From JBCBWG01 sp038523925 (GTDB taxonomy: Bacteria > Pseudomonadota > Alphaproteobacteria > Rhizobiales > Hyphomicrobiaceae): a stretch of DNA of 64,000 bases. Shown here piece after piece: positions 35,180 through 44,642 of the stretch. Position 1 is the stretch's first letter, and every line of letters starts with the position of its first letter. Location: assembly GCA_038523925.1 (NCBI GenBank), contig JBCBIY010000012.1:1-64000 (forward strand), written 5' to 3'. The notes under the pieces are model-generated. The model saw nothing but the letters and a program-made list of their open reading frames with translations. It was not told the origin of the DNA and did no database searches. Made by a program: the position numbers and the translations under genes.

Positions 35180-36270
35180 GCTTTGCCGCCGAGTCGGCCG
35201 GAGCCGTAGACCGTTGCGGAGGCCTCATCGAGCGGCCAGCGCGCGCGCGCCGCAACGGCCATCCCATCATCTGCCAACCCGGCTGCCAGCCGCTCCGCCG
35301 CTGCCCAAGCGATCATCGCGCCGTTGTCGGTGCAGAGCGCGAGGGGGGGTGCGGTAAAGGTCAGGTCCTCTATGCCGCAGAACGCCAAGAGCCGCTGCCG
35401 CAGGTGCGCGTTCGCCGCGACGCCACCCGCCGCAACGAGCGTTCGCATACCTTTGCCACGCGCCCGCACGTCACCAAGCGCGACGCGGCAGCGGTCGATG
35501 ACGCAATCGGCGACGGCTGCCTGGAAGCTTGCGCAGATATCGGCGACGGTTGCATCCGTTAGCGGCGTTCGCGCTTCGGCTGCGCGGCGGACGGCAGTCT
35601 TCAGCCCGGCAAACGAGAAGTGCGGTTCGGCGCGGCCCATCATCGGCCGCGGAAGCGCGAACGCCAGCGGGTCACCATTGCGCGCGGCGTGTTCCACCGC
35701 CGGCCCGCCAGGACTGCCGAGGCCGAGCAGCTTCGCGGTCTTGTCAAACGCTTCGCCAAGTGCGTCGTCGATCGTCGTCCCGATCCGGCGGTAGTCTGCG
35801 ATGGCGTTGATCGCGAGCGTCTGCGTATGCCCACCGGAGACCAGCAGCATCAGGTAGGGCGGCCTGAGCCCATCCGTCAGGCCAGCCGTCAGCGCGTGGC
35901 CTTCGAGGTGGTTGACTGCGACGAGAGGTTTGCCGGCCGCAATCGCGAGGCCCTTGGCAAACGTCATTCCGACCAGCAAGCCGCCGATCAGGCCGGGCCC
36001 CGCCGTCGCAGCAATCGCATCAAGATCAGCGAGCGCGACGCCGGATTGAGCCAGCGCCTCGCTGACGAGATCATCGAGACATTCCAGATGCGCGCGTGCC
36101 GCGATCTCCGGGACGACACCGCCGAAGGCTGCATGCTCCGCCCATTGCGAGCGGACGACGTTCGCGAGGATCGTGCCGCGACCGTCAGCCGAACGGCGCA
36201 CGACGGCTGCGGCTGTTTCATCGCAGCTCGTCTCAATCCCGAGGACTGTTAGTGGCTCCGCTTGCGGCAT
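35176..36270 (-). CDS. tsaD: tRNA N6-threonylcarbamoyladenosine transferase subunit TsaD
   Basis: 364 residues from ATG 36270; the frame runs up to 36330, but similarity begins at TVLGIETSCDETA. Metal ligands H121 and H125 are in VNHLEGHALTAG. MLLVSGGHTQ and VAAGGVAANAHLR are family signatures. With TsaB, TsaC and TsaE it makes t6A37 in tRNAs reading ANN codons, an essential modification in most bacteria. It is divergent from hemC across 181 bp and coupled to gpsA. Confidence 0.97.
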   Translation of the reverse strand: MPQAEPLTVLGIETSCDETAAAVVRRSADGRGTILANVVRSQWAEHAAFGGVVPEIAARAHLECLDDLVSEALAQSGVALADLDAIAATAGPGLIGGLLVGMTFAKGLAIAAGKPLVAVNHLEGHALTAGLTDGLRPPYLMLLVSGGHTQTLAINAIADYRRIGTTIDDALGEAFDKTAKLLGLGSPGGPAVEHAARNGDPLAFALPRPMMGRAEPHFSFAGLKTAVRRAAEARTPLTDATVADICASFQAAVADCVIDRCRVALGDVRARGKGMRTLVAAGGVAANAHLRQRLLAFCGIEDLTFTAPPLALCTDNGAMIAWAAAERLAAGLADDGMAVAARARWPLDEASATVYGSGRLGGKA

Positions 36271-36451
36271 GGGAGTTCGCGGCTTTGGTGGATCCAGGTT
36301 GCGAGGTCTATGCCGACATGACGGTGGCACGCCCTATCAAGTAAGTCGGCGCGCGGCCATCGACAAACGCCGCGGACTAGGGTCAGTGTCTGCGCCAACT
36401 AATGGATGGCGGCCGCCCGCGTGGTGCCAGATGACGAACGAGGATGACTGA

Positions 36452-37384
36452 GTGGCTGTAGACCGTATCCGCATCGGCACCCGCGGATCGCCACTTGCGC
36501 TTGCGCAGGCGCACGAGACGCGCGCGCTGTTGCAAGCCGCGCATGGCCTCGAAGAGAGCCAGCTCGAAATTGTCGTCATTACAACCAGCGGAGATCAGAT
36601 CCAGGACCGCCCGCTCTCTGAGGTCGGCGGGAAGGGGCTGTTCACCAAAGAGATTGAGGAGGCGATGTTCCGCGGTGATATCGACGTCGCCGTCCACTCG
36701 ATGAAAGACCTTGAGACGGCCATGCCGGATGGTCTGGCCGTTGGCGCCGTGCTGCCGCGCGAAGACGTCCGCGATGCGTTCATCAGCCTAAAGCACGCGA
36801 AGCTCGCCGATCTGCCGGATGGCGCGGTCGTGGGCACATCATCACTCCGGCGACGCGCGCAACTGCGCAATGCGCGCCCCGACATCCAGGTCGTCGAATT
36901 CCGCGGCAATGTTCAGACGCGGCTCGCGAAACTCGAAGCCGGCGTCGCTGAGGCGACGTTTCTCGCATGCGCCGGCCTAAGGCGGCTTGGCGAGGCCGAG
37001 CGGATCACAGAGGCGATCGCGACGGAAGACATGCTGCCGGCTGTCGCTCAGGCGGCCATTGCGCTTCAGGTCCGCGCGGATGATGCGCCGGTGGCAAGCG
37101 CGATTGCCGTCTTGAATGATGAGGCGACGGCTGTTCGCGTCCACGCCGAGCGCGTGTTCCTCGCCAAACTTGACGGATCGTGCCGCACGCCGATCGCGGG
37201 CCTTGCCGAACCTGTTGAGGATGGCTTTCGCTTCCGCGGCGAAGTGTTGGCGCCCGATGGGTCGGAGAAACTGAGCGTCGAACGCACGGCCAAGCGCGAA
37301 GACCTGGCTGATGCTGCGATGGCCGCTGCGGAGGACCTGCTCGGCCGGGGCGCGGCGCGTCTCACGCAGAGCGGGCCCGCTTGA
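36452..37384 (+). CDS. hemC: Porphobilinogen deaminase (hydroxymethylbilane synthase)
   Basis: 310 residues, GTG start at 36452 with AACGAGGA about 8 bp upstream. IRIGTRGSPLALAQA opens the protein; the catalytic aspartate is D86 (HSMKDLE), and the dipyrromethane-cofactor cysteine is C244 (LDGSCRTPI). It joins four porphobilinogens to hydroxymethylbilane. It heads the heme operon hemC-hemD-mic60-like-hemY-like. hemD overlaps it by 4 bp. Confidence 0.97.
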   Translation: MAVDRIRIGTRGSPLALAQAHETRALLQAAHGLEESQLEIVVITTSGDQIQDRPLSEVGGKGLFTKEIEEAMFRGDIDVAVHSMKDLETAMPDGLAVGAVLPREDVRDAFISLKHAKLADLPDGAVVGTSSLRRRAQLRNARPDIQVVEFRGNVQTRLAKLEAGVAEATFLACAGLRRLGEAERITEAIATEDMLPAVAQAAIALQVRADDAPVASAIAVLNDEATAVRVHAERVFLAKLDGSCRTPIAGLAEPVEDGFRFRGEVLAPDGSEKLSVERTAKREDLADAAMAAAEDLLGRGAARLTQSGPA

Positions 37385-38106
37385 AGGTTTGGGTCACCCG
37401 GCCCGCGCGCGATGCGGCAGCCTACGCCGCCGGCCTCGAAGCGCTCGGTCAGACGCCGATTCTGCAGCCGCTCTTTGCACCTGACTATGCGGGCAGCATC
37501 GGCAGCCTTTATGCAAACTTCGATCTCGTCATCTTCACGAGCCGCAACGGTGTGCGTGGGCTCGCAGCGCGCGGCCTCGCGGCGCAGTTCGCAGCCACGC
37601 CGTGCCTGACGGTTGGCGCCGGGACTGCGGATGAAGCGCGCGCGGCCGGCTTTGCTGATGTCCGCTCGGGCCCTGGCGAAGCGCACGATCTCCTGGCGCT
37701 CGTCGATGCGATTGCCGGTGAAGCGCGGTTCGCCATTCTCTATGCGCGCGGCGCCGACGTTGCGGTCGATCTCGAAAGCCCTCTACAGGATCGCGGCCAC
37801 TACGTTGAAAGCCGCGTCGTCTACAAAATGATTGAAACCGGAGCACCTGATGCTGCGTTGTCAGACCAGATTGCCGGGCGCGGTCTTGGCGCAGTTGCGC
37901 TGTTCTCGCCGCGTGCGTCTGAGCGGTATGTGGCGCAGATCACGGCGCGCGGGCTGACGGCGGGCGCGGCCGTCTATGTTCACGATTGTCTGTCTGAGCG
38001 GGTGGCGGCTCCGCTGCGGCAATTGGGCGGGCTCGATATCGCGGTCGCTGCTGCGCCAAATCTCGAAGAAATGCTTGCACTTAGACGGCGTTCAGCGGCA
38101 AAATAG
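37381..38106 (+). CDS. hemD: Uroporphyrinogen-III synthase
   Basis: 241 residues, TTG start at 37381 overlapping the hemC stop (TTGA). The HemD fold is shown by WVTRPARDAAAYAAGLEALGQ, LVIFTSRNGVRGL, and VALFSPRASERYVAQI in the second half. Sequence conservation in this family is low, so position directly after hemC is important support. It cyclises hydroxymethylbilane with D-ring inversion to uroporphyrinogen III. Confidence 0.9.
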   Translation: MKVWVTRPARDAAAYAAGLEALGQTPILQPLFAPDYAGSIGSLYANFDLVIFTSRNGVRGLAARGLAAQFAATPCLTVGAGTADEARAAGFADVRSGPGEAHDLLALVDAIAGEARFAILYARGADVAVDLESPLQDRGHYVESRVVYKMIETGAPDAALSDQIAGRGLGAVALFSPRASERYVAQITARGLTAGAAVYVHDCLSERVAAPLRQLGGLDIAVAAAPNLEEMLALRRRSAAK

Positions 38107-38211
38107 CAACACATGCGGGGGCCTGCTGATAGCTGGTCGATGACGCCTCCGCGAAAGATATGAGGGTCGCGTGTTCAGCGGCCAAAGTGGCGTTCGGAGT
38201 TCCGCAAACCC

Positions 38212-40089
38212 ATGAGCAGACAAAACCGCGGTGGCGGTCGCGACGGCAAGAAGCCGTCGGCGATCATTGATGTGAAGGCGACGGAAGTCTCGCCAGCGAA
38301 GACGCCAGAAGGCGCCGGCGCCGCAGCCAAAGCCGAAGCCTCGAAATCAGCGCCCGCGTCCGGCGCAAAACCGGCTCAGGCGAAACCCGCCTCTGCGCCT
38401 TCACCCGCCTCGACGACGAAGCCTGCCCCCCCTTCCGAGACGGCATACGCGCTCCGCGCGTTCCCGGCCGCGAAGGATCGCAAGGTTGATGCAGCCGCTG
38501 CCAAGCCTGCTGCGAAACCGGCCGCGCAGACGAAGCCAGCTTCGACGACCGGCTCGGCCGCGGGTGCGAAGGTCGCTGCAACCGCAGGCGCGGCGGCAAC
38601 GGCTGGCACCGCGCGCGCAGCGCCCGGTGGTGGACGCCCGGGTGGGCCTGGCGGTTCCGGGTCAGGTTCGGGGGGGCCAGGCGGCACGCCGCAACCGCGT
38701 AAGAGCGGCGGCGGTGGTTTCCTCTCGACGCTTACGCATCTCGTCGCAGCGATCGTCGGCGGCGCCATCGTGCTGCTGTTCGGCGAGCAGGTCGCACAGC
38801 AGACCGGGCTGCCATTGCCGAAGCGTGAGGCCTCTGTTCCCGACGCCTTCGTAGAGCGCGTTGCGGCCCTCGAGGCGAACGTTCAATCCGCCGGTGGCGG
38901 TGCTGCGACGCTGCCTGATGATGCGGCGGCCAAGCTCGGCCAGGTCGATGCCCAGGCATCAGAGATCGCGAGCCTGAAGCAGACCCTCTCTGAACTGCAA
39001 TCAAAGCAGGCCGAACTCACCCAGCAGGCGGGCGCTGGCGGAGGCCAGGCGGGCGGCGAGGTGCCACAAGCGTTCGAGGAGCGCGTCGCCAAGCTTGAGC
39101 AGACGCTCGGCGCGCTCTCCGAGGTCGGGAGCAATGGGTCTGGCAGCGCAGGCGGAGCGGCGCAAATAACCGCGCTGTCGGCCGATGTCGAGAAGCGGTT
39201 TGGCGCGCTCGCGCAGTCGAACTCTGAGGTTCAGGCCGGAGCCGAGAAGCTTTCGAAAGACGTCGAAACCGCCCGCACCGAGATCGCGCGACTGAGCCAG
39301 CGCGCGGAAGCCGGTGAGGCCGAGGACAAGCGGGTGGATGAGACGCTGCGGGTCCTCAAAGAAGAGACCGCAAAACTGACGACCTCGGTCAACGAACTGC
39401 GCGGTGACCTAAAGCAGGAACTTGGCAAGGTCGCGCGGCCGGCGGATGTCGAGACGGCAATCGCGCCGATCCAGGAGAAGATGACGGCGCTGGAATCGGA
39501 CGTCGCTGGCGTTGTCGCGAACGAAGGCGACCGCAAACAGAACGCGCAGCGGATCGTGCTCGCGCTTCAGCTCGCCAACCTGAAACGCGCCATCGACCGA
39601 GGCGCTGGATTTGCGCCAGAGCTTGAGGACGTCAAGCAATTGGCTGGCGACAAGCTCAACCTCGGTCCGCTCGAGGACTACAAAGACCAGGGTGTGCCGA
39701 CGGCTCAGAAGCTCGAGACCGAGTTCCGGTCTATGAGCCACGATCTGATCGCTGCTGAAACCAAAGACCCGAACGCCGGATTCCTCGATCAGTTGCTGTC
39801 GGGCGCCCAGTCTGTGGTTCGTGTCCGCAGGACGGGCGAAAGCGCTGAAGCCGATCCGAATTCAGCCGAAGCGGTTGTCGCCAAAATGGAGCAGCAGTTG
39901 AAAGCCGGCGATCTGTCGGCGGCTGCCGATACGGCTGGTAAGCTGCCGGAGAAGGCGAAGGTTGCCGCAGACGGGTTTGTCAAACGCCTGAAGGCGCGGG
40001 CTGCCGTGGACACAGCGATTGCCGAAGTTGAGAACACTCTGAAGTCATCACTCGCTGGCGAAGAGCCGGCGGCAGAGACGAAAAGCTAG
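38212..40089 (+). CDS. Mitofilin/Mic60-like membrane protein (COG4223)
   Basis: 625 residues. Residues 1-168 are Ala/Pro/Lys-rich and then Gly-rich (GGPGGSGSGSGGPGG), probably disordered. A single membrane segment is at about 171-190 (LSTLTHLVAAIVGGAIVLLF). Residues about 205-430 are heptad-like coiled coil. The remainder is helical with SVVRVRRTGESAEADP, matching the mitofilin signature region. Alphaproteobacterial Mic60 relatives are encoded in heme operons next to HemY-N genes and shape intracytoplasmic membranes. Orientation is probably N-in, with the coiled coil in the periplasm. Confidence 0.85.
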   Translation: MSRQNRGGGRDGKKPSAIIDVKATEVSPAKTPEGAGAAAKAEASKSAPASGAKPAQAKPASAPSPASTTKPAPPSETAYALRAFPAAKDRKVDAAAAKPAAKPAAQTKPASTTGSAAGAKVAATAGAAATAGTARAAPGGGRPGGPGGSGSGSGGPGGTPQPRKSGGGGFLSTLTHLVAAIVGGAIVLLFGEQVAQQTGLPLPKREASVPDAFVERVAALEANVQSAGGGAATLPDDAAAKLGQVDAQASEIASLKQTLSELQSKQAELTQQAGAGGGQAGGEVPQAFEERVAKLEQTLGALSEVGSNGSGSAGGAAQITALSADVEKRFGALAQSNSEVQAGAEKLSKDVETARTEIARLSQRAEAGEAEDKRVDETLRVLKEETAKLTTSVNELRGDLKQELGKVARPADVETAIAPIQEKMTALESDVAGVVANEGDRKQNAQRIVLALQLANLKRAIDRGAGFAPELEDVKQLAGDKLNLGPLEDYKDQGVPTAQKLETEFRSMSHDLIAAETKDPNAGFLDQLLSGAQSVVRVRRTGESAEADPNSAEAVVAKMEQQLKAGDLSAAADTAGKLPEKAKVAADGFVKRLKARAAVDTAIAEVENTLKSSLAGEEPAAETKS

Positions 40090-40148
40090 CGCGGCGCGGC
40101 TGACATCAGCCCGCCACCCGCACCGAACGCCAGTACCGGAAAGCCGTC

Positions 40149-42140
40149 ATGATCCGCGTTGTCATTTTTCTCCTGTTCGTCGTCGCCCTCGCGACGGGGC
40201 TTGCCTGGCTGGCCGACCGGCCGGGCAATCTCGTCATCAATTGGGAAGGCCGCGAAATCCAGACGACGGTGTTCCACGCGATCGTCGGCCTCGCGATCCT
40301 GATCGGTCTGGCGATCGTCGCCTGGACGTTGCTCCGCGGCGTCTGGCAGCTCCCAGCCGGCCTCGGCAACTTCTTCAACCGCCGTCGCGAAAAGCGCGGG
40401 CTCGATGCGCTCTCAAGCGGCATGATTGCGATTGGCGCCGGCGATAAGTCGCTTGCGACGCGGTATGCCGTCCAGGCGCGGAAGTCGCTGCCGAACGAGC
40501 CGCTGACGCATATCCTGCGCGCACAGGCCGCCCAGTTGACCGGCGATCAGGCGACCGCGCGGCGCATCTTCGAGGCGATGCTGTCGTCGCCCGACACCGA
40601 ACCGCTGGGCCTCCGGGGTCTCTATCTTGAGGCCGAGAAGGAAGGCGAAACCGAAGCCTCCCGCCAATTCGCCGAGCGCGCGATGGCGATCAATCCGAAG
40701 CTTGCCTGGCCGGTCACCGCGTTGTTCGAAACCCAGTGCCGCCAGGGCGACTGGGAGGCTGCGCTGCAAACGCTGTCGACGGCGCGCAAACATGGCCAGG
40801 TCGAGAAAGCCGCAGCTGATCGTCGCCGCGCTGTGCTGTTGACCGCACAAGCGCAAGCCGCCGAGCAGTCCGATCCTGAGCGCGCCATGAAGCTTGCTGA
40901 GGAAGCCCACACTCTCGCGCCCGATCTCGTGGCTGCGACATCGATTGCAGGCCGCCTCCTCGCGGCCCGCGGCAACGTTAAGAAGGCAACGAAGGTCCTG
41001 CAGACCGGTTGGCGCAAGGGCCCGCACCCGGACATCGCCACGGCTTATGCCTACGCACGGATCGGCGACAGTCCGCGCGATCGCCTCGCTCGCGTCCAGC
41101 AGCTTGCGGCGCTGAGCCCGCACTCGATCGAAAGCCCGGTCGCTGTCGCCAATGCGGCGCTGGAAGCCAAGGACGCAGACGCAGCCCGCGCAGCCCTCAT
41201 GCCGTTTGTCGACAGCGGCCGGCTCACGCAGCGGATCGCAACGCTGATGGCCCGCATCGATGGCGAAGATGGCAATGCGGGCAAAGTGCGCGAGTGGCTT
41301 GCCCGCGCGGTGCACGCTGAGCCAAGCCCTGTCTGGACGGCGGATGGTGTGGTTGCCGATGACTGGGCGCCGATCTCGCCGGTCACAGGCGCGCTTGATG
41401 CCTTCCAGTGGCGCGTACCGGCAGAGTCAGACGGCGGCAAGGATCTGGCGCTGACGACGGCGCGCGTCGAGGAGCTGGTTCGCATTGGCGCGAACGAGGC
41501 CGTTGAAGAAGCCCCCGCCGGTCAGCCATCGCAAGAAGATCTCGCAGCAGCCGTCGCCGCGGCCGGTGCTGCAACCGCCGGCGCAGCAGCTGCGGTCGAA
41601 GCGGCAAGTGCTGCAACCGCAAAGGCCACGGGAGCCATTCAACCGAGGGCGCAAGCTGCCGCGCCCGCGTCCGCGCCAGCCCCATCGACGCCGCCCCCCA
41701 AAGCGGCACCCGAGGTGGAGCCCGCCCCGCGCCCGGCCCCTGCGCTCAAACCTGCAGAGACCGTCGAAGATGTCGAGGTGATCGAGGCGACCGCTCAGCC
41801 GAAGCCGGCGCCTGCAGCAACTGCCCCGTCAGCGCCGACACCAGAGCGGTCAGCAGACCCGGTTAAGCCCGCGCCCGAACCGGTCGCAGCGGTGAAAGCA
41901 TCGCCATCGCGTGACGCGGTTGCCAAACCGGCGGCCTCACCAGCGAAACCTACCGGCGGTGCGGTCACTGAGGCGCGGCCGGCCAACGGGCATGCAAAGA
42001 ACGGCACGGCGGGCCATCAACCCGTGGTCAAGACATCCGCGGCCGACACCGACACCGGCGACGGCAAGTCAGCCGCCGCTGTCGCCGCCTCGGCCGCGAT
42101 TGCCGCGTCTGCTAAGCGGGCCAAGGAGCGCCAGTCGTAA
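40149..42140 (+). CDS. HemY-N domain, TPR-type membrane protein of the heme operon
   Basis: 663 residues. Two N-terminal membrane segments (about 3-20 and 41-62) flank WLADRPGNLVINWEGREIQT, the HemY-N signature. TPR-like helices follow to about 440 (AVQARKSLPNEPLTHILRAQ and NPKLAWPVTALFETQCRQGD). From about 455 to the end the protein is an Ala/Pro-rich low-complexity tail, longer than usual. HemY-N proteins, not the HemY protoporphyrinogen oxidase, are linked to heme synthesis by neighbourhood but have no assigned catalysis. Last gene of the operon. Confidence 0.87.
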   Translation: MIRVVIFLLFVVALATGLAWLADRPGNLVINWEGREIQTTVFHAIVGLAILIGLAIVAWTLLRGVWQLPAGLGNFFNRRREKRGLDALSSGMIAIGAGDKSLATRYAVQARKSLPNEPLTHILRAQAAQLTGDQATARRIFEAMLSSPDTEPLGLRGLYLEAEKEGETEASRQFAERAMAINPKLAWPVTALFETQCRQGDWEAALQTLSTARKHGQVEKAAADRRRAVLLTAQAQAAEQSDPERAMKLAEEAHTLAPDLVAATSIAGRLLAARGNVKKATKVLQTGWRKGPHPDIATAYAYARIGDSPRDRLARVQQLAALSPHSIESPVAVANAALEAKDADAARAALMPFVDSGRLTQRIATLMARIDGEDGNAGKVREWLARAVHAEPSPVWTADGVVADDWAPISPVTGALDAFQWRVPAESDGGKDLALTTARVEELVRIGANEAVEEAPAGQPSQEDLAAAVAAAGAATAGAAAAVEAASAATAKATGAIQPRAQAAAPASAPAPSTPPPKAAPEVEPAPRPAPALKPAETVEDVEVIEATAQPKPAPAATAPSAPTPERSADPVKPAPEPVAAVKASPSRDAVAKPAASPAKPTGGAVTEARPANGHAKNGTAGHQPVVKTSAADTDTGDGKSAAAVAASAAIAASAKRAKERQS

Positions 42141-42369
42141 GTTCGTTTTGCCCTGGCGCGGCCCGGGCCGTGTCACTCGCGTCGGCTGCGATCGCCAGCT
42201 TTCAACAGTCGCGTCGGATACCGTGGCGAACAGCCCCGTCGATGGTTGCGGAGCCACGACGGTTGATGTAGCTCTCCGATCCGCAGCCCGCCGTGCCGAT
42301 CGCACGGGCCTCGTCCGCCGATGCCGTGCGCCGTTTGCACGCGCATTTCAGAAGAGAAAACAACGGTTT

Positions 42370-42445
42370 GCCGCTTTAGCTCAGTTGGTAGAGCACATCA
42401 TTCGTAATGATGGGGTCGCGTGTTCAAGTCACGCAAGCGGCACCA
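42370..42445 (+). tRNA. tRNA-Thr (CGT anticodon)
   Basis: A complete cloverleaf with encoded CCA (42443-42445). Acceptor GCCGCTT pairs with AAGCGGC; the anticodon stem CATCA/TGATG closes the loop TTCGTAA with anticodon CGT, reading ACG. The D arm is GCTCAGTTGGTAGAGC. No integrase or attachment-site duplication lies next to it. Confidence 0.95.
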
Positions 42446-42634
42446 CTCTTCTTCCGTGGCGACTGCCACACCGCTGCGGACTGGCTTGATCCGCAATCAG
42501 AAACAAGTTCGCGAATATGTGCGTGCGTGCCTATATTGGTCGGGAGATTCCCTGAAAGATCGGGAGTTCGGACAACCGGCCAAGGCGCGGCGAAGACCGC
42601 AGGACAACCCAAGCCGGGATGGGGAACGCGGTTC

Positions 42635-43624
42635 ATGACGTATCAACCTCGCGGATTGTTCGCGCGCTTGCGCCCGAGGGCCGTGCGCCGCGGCGCCATG
42701 GCTGGCGAGCGCCGCGCATCGCGCTGGGTGGAACGCCGTGCTACGCGCCGCAGCGATCGGCTCCGCCGGTTGAAGGCAAAGGCACGTCCCGCCATCGTCT
42801 ACGGCAAGATCGGACCTCTCGAGGTGCGCCTGGCCGCCTCAAAACGTGATCTCCGTCTCGCGCAGCGGCTGCGCTATCAGGTGTTTTACGAGGAGATGTC
42901 TGCGACGCCGAGCCTGCGGATGCAGATGCGCCGGCGCGACGAAGATAAGTTCGATCCGGTTTGCGACCACCTGCTGGTGATCGACACGGAACGCCGGGGC
43001 AGCGGGCCTAACCGCTGGCTGCGCGGCGGCGCGCCACAGGTCGTCGGGACCTACCGGGTGCTCCGCGAGGACATGCTCGAGCGCGGCACGACATTTTACA
43101 CGCAGAGCGAATACGACATTGCGCCCCTGCTTGAGGCGCAAACGGGCAAGACGCGCTTCATGGAGCTTGGCCGGTCCTGCGTGCTGAAGCCGTACCGCAA
43201 CAAGCGCACGGTCGAGCTGCTCTGGCATGGGCTCTGGACGTACTGCCGCGAGCACGGCATTGGCGCGATGATGGGGTGTGCGAGTTTCGAAGGTACCGAC
43301 CCTGACGCGCACGCCGACGCTCTTAGCTTTCTCTATCACCATCGCCTCGCTCCGCCCGAATGGCGTGTGCGCGCACACGACGCCCTGCATGTCGAAATGA
43401 ACCGGATCCCGAAGGACAAGATCGACGCGCGGGCCGGACTGAAGGCGCTGCCGCCCTTGATTAAGGGGTACCTGCGCCTCGGTGCGTTCGTTGGCGACGG
43501 CGCAGTAATCGATCCGCAATTCGGCACAACGGACGTGTTTATCATTCTGCCCGTCGGCGAAATCGATCCGCGGTACTTCGGCCACTTCGGCACGCCGGAC
43601 GAGGTCACAAGCCGCGTGTCCTAA
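42635..43624 (+). CDS. OlsB-like GNAT/hemolysin-family N-acyltransferase
   Basis: 329 residues from ATG 42635; an upstream in-frame stretch runs into the tRNA-Thr and is rejected. The first 55 residues are very Arg-rich. The core has RLAQRLRYQVFYEEMSA, VCDHLLVID, VVGTYRVL, ELGRSCVL, and GAMMGCASFEGTDPD, the pattern of Acetyltransf_5 proteins, including OlsB. OlsB transfers 3-hydroxyacyl chains from ACP to ornithine in ornithine-lipid synthesis. No olsA partner is in the window, so the substrate is inferred. Confidence 0.82.
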   Translation: MTYQPRGLFARLRPRAVRRGAMAGERRASRWVERRATRRSDRLRRLKAKARPAIVYGKIGPLEVRLAASKRDLRLAQRLRYQVFYEEMSATPSLRMQMRRRDEDKFDPVCDHLLVIDTERRGSGPNRWLRGGAPQVVGTYRVLREDMLERGTTFYTQSEYDIAPLLEAQTGKTRFMELGRSCVLKPYRNKRTVELLWHGLWTYCREHGIGAMMGCASFEGTDPDAHADALSFLYHHRLAPPEWRVRAHDALHVEMNRIPKDKIDARAGLKALPPLIKGYLRLGAFVGDGAVIDPQFGTTDVFIILPVGEIDPRYFGHFGTPDEVTSRVS

Positions 43625-43742
43625 CCGCCGCTTTTTCCTGCCGTTCGGCGCCGATCCACAGTCCTCAAACCTTCGCCCGCGCTTCACCGCTCAGAATCAG
43701 CTTTTGTCGCCCGGTTGGCGGCAATCGCGAGGGCTGAGCACG

Positions 43743-44546
43743 ATGGCGAACTTTGCAACCCACATCGGCGTCGGAACGGTCGTCAGCGGCGTCATGGCGA
43801 CGATGACGCTTGCAGCCGACATCCTGTCAGCCGATAGCCTGCTGGCCGTCACGCTGGCGGGGGTCGTTGGCAGCGTTATCCCGGACATCGATTTGAAGGA
43901 CTCACGTGCGAGCCGCGCGATCTTTTCAGGCTTCGCCTTCTTCTTCGCGTTCTGCGTGATGTTTCTCAATGCAGGCGCGTATTCGATCGTCGAGCTTTGG
44001 ATCCTCGTCGGGATCGTCTTTCTCGGTGTCCGCTATGGCGCCGAGGCGGCCTTCCACCGCTTCTCCTATCATCGCGGCATCTGGCACTCGATCCTTGCAG
44101 CCTTCCTGTTCGCAGCTTTGACCGCGATCTGCTTCCATCAGATCCTCGGCAAGCACCCGGGCGTCGCGTGGCTCGCGGGCGGGTTCATGTTTGTTGGTAC
44201 AATCACGCACCTGATCCTCGACGAGGTCTATAGCGTCGACTTGATGGACCGCCGGCTCAAGCTGTCGTTCGGCTCGGCGCTGAAGCTCATCGACCGGCGG
44301 AAGTTCGGCGAGACGGTTGCGGTGGCGGGCATGACCGTCATCGCGTTCCTGCTCGCGCCGCCGACGAAGGACTTCTTCGAGGGCGTGACGTCGCCGCAAA
44401 TCTGGAGCGGCATTCACGAGCGGCTACTGCCGCGCGACAACACCTGGTTTGGGATGTTCGGCCCTGATGGTGCGCGGGCCTTCGTGCGCGACGAGGACGT
44501 CAGCCAGATATCAACGGGTTCGGTCCGCAAAGAACCGCAAGAGTAA
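43743..44546 (+). CDS. YdjM-like membrane-bound metal-dependent hydrolase
   Basis: 267 residues from ATG 43743. It has four to five membrane segments. Family residues include the NFATHIGVG start, SVIPDIDLKDSR near residues 55-66, HRGIWHSI near 111-118, and THLILDEVYSVD, the histidine and aspartate set typical of the YdjM family. Some members are induced in the SOS response, but their substrate is unknown. A strong terminator shared with the convergent TadE-like gene follows. Confidence 0.82.
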   Translation: MANFATHIGVGTVVSGVMATMTLAADILSADSLLAVTLAGVVGSVIPDIDLKDSRASRAIFSGFAFFFAFCVMFLNAGAYSIVELWILVGIVFLGVRYGAEAAFHRFSYHRGIWHSILAAFLFAALTAICFHQILGKHPGVAWLAGGFMFVGTITHLILDEVYSVDLMDRRLKLSFGSALKLIDRRKFGETVAVAGMTVIAFLLAPPTKDFFEGVTSPQIWSGIHERLLPRDNTWFGMFGPDGARAFVRDEDVSQISTGSVRKEPQE

Positions 44547-44586
44547 AGGGCCCGCGGCTGACGTCTGGGCCGGGCACTAGAAAAGC

Positions 44587-44616
44587 AAAACCCGCCAGAC
44601 GGACCGGCGGGTTTTT
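44587..44616. terminator. Bidirectional rho-independent terminator
   Basis: A 10-bp stem (44587-44596 with 44606-44615) with an A tract on one side and a T tract on the other, so it can stop both the YdjM-like gene and the convergent TadE-like gene at 44643. Confidence 0.88.
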
Positions 44617-44642
44617 CGTTTTCAGTCGCAGCCAGCGAAAGC

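Noticed and set aside
40413..41315. Minus-strand open frame of 300 codons
   Set aside because: Antisense to the HemY-N gene; GC-rich codon bias opens this frame.
42370..42445. Integration site at the tRNA-Thr gene
   Set aside because: There is no integrase or duplicated tRNA end near it.
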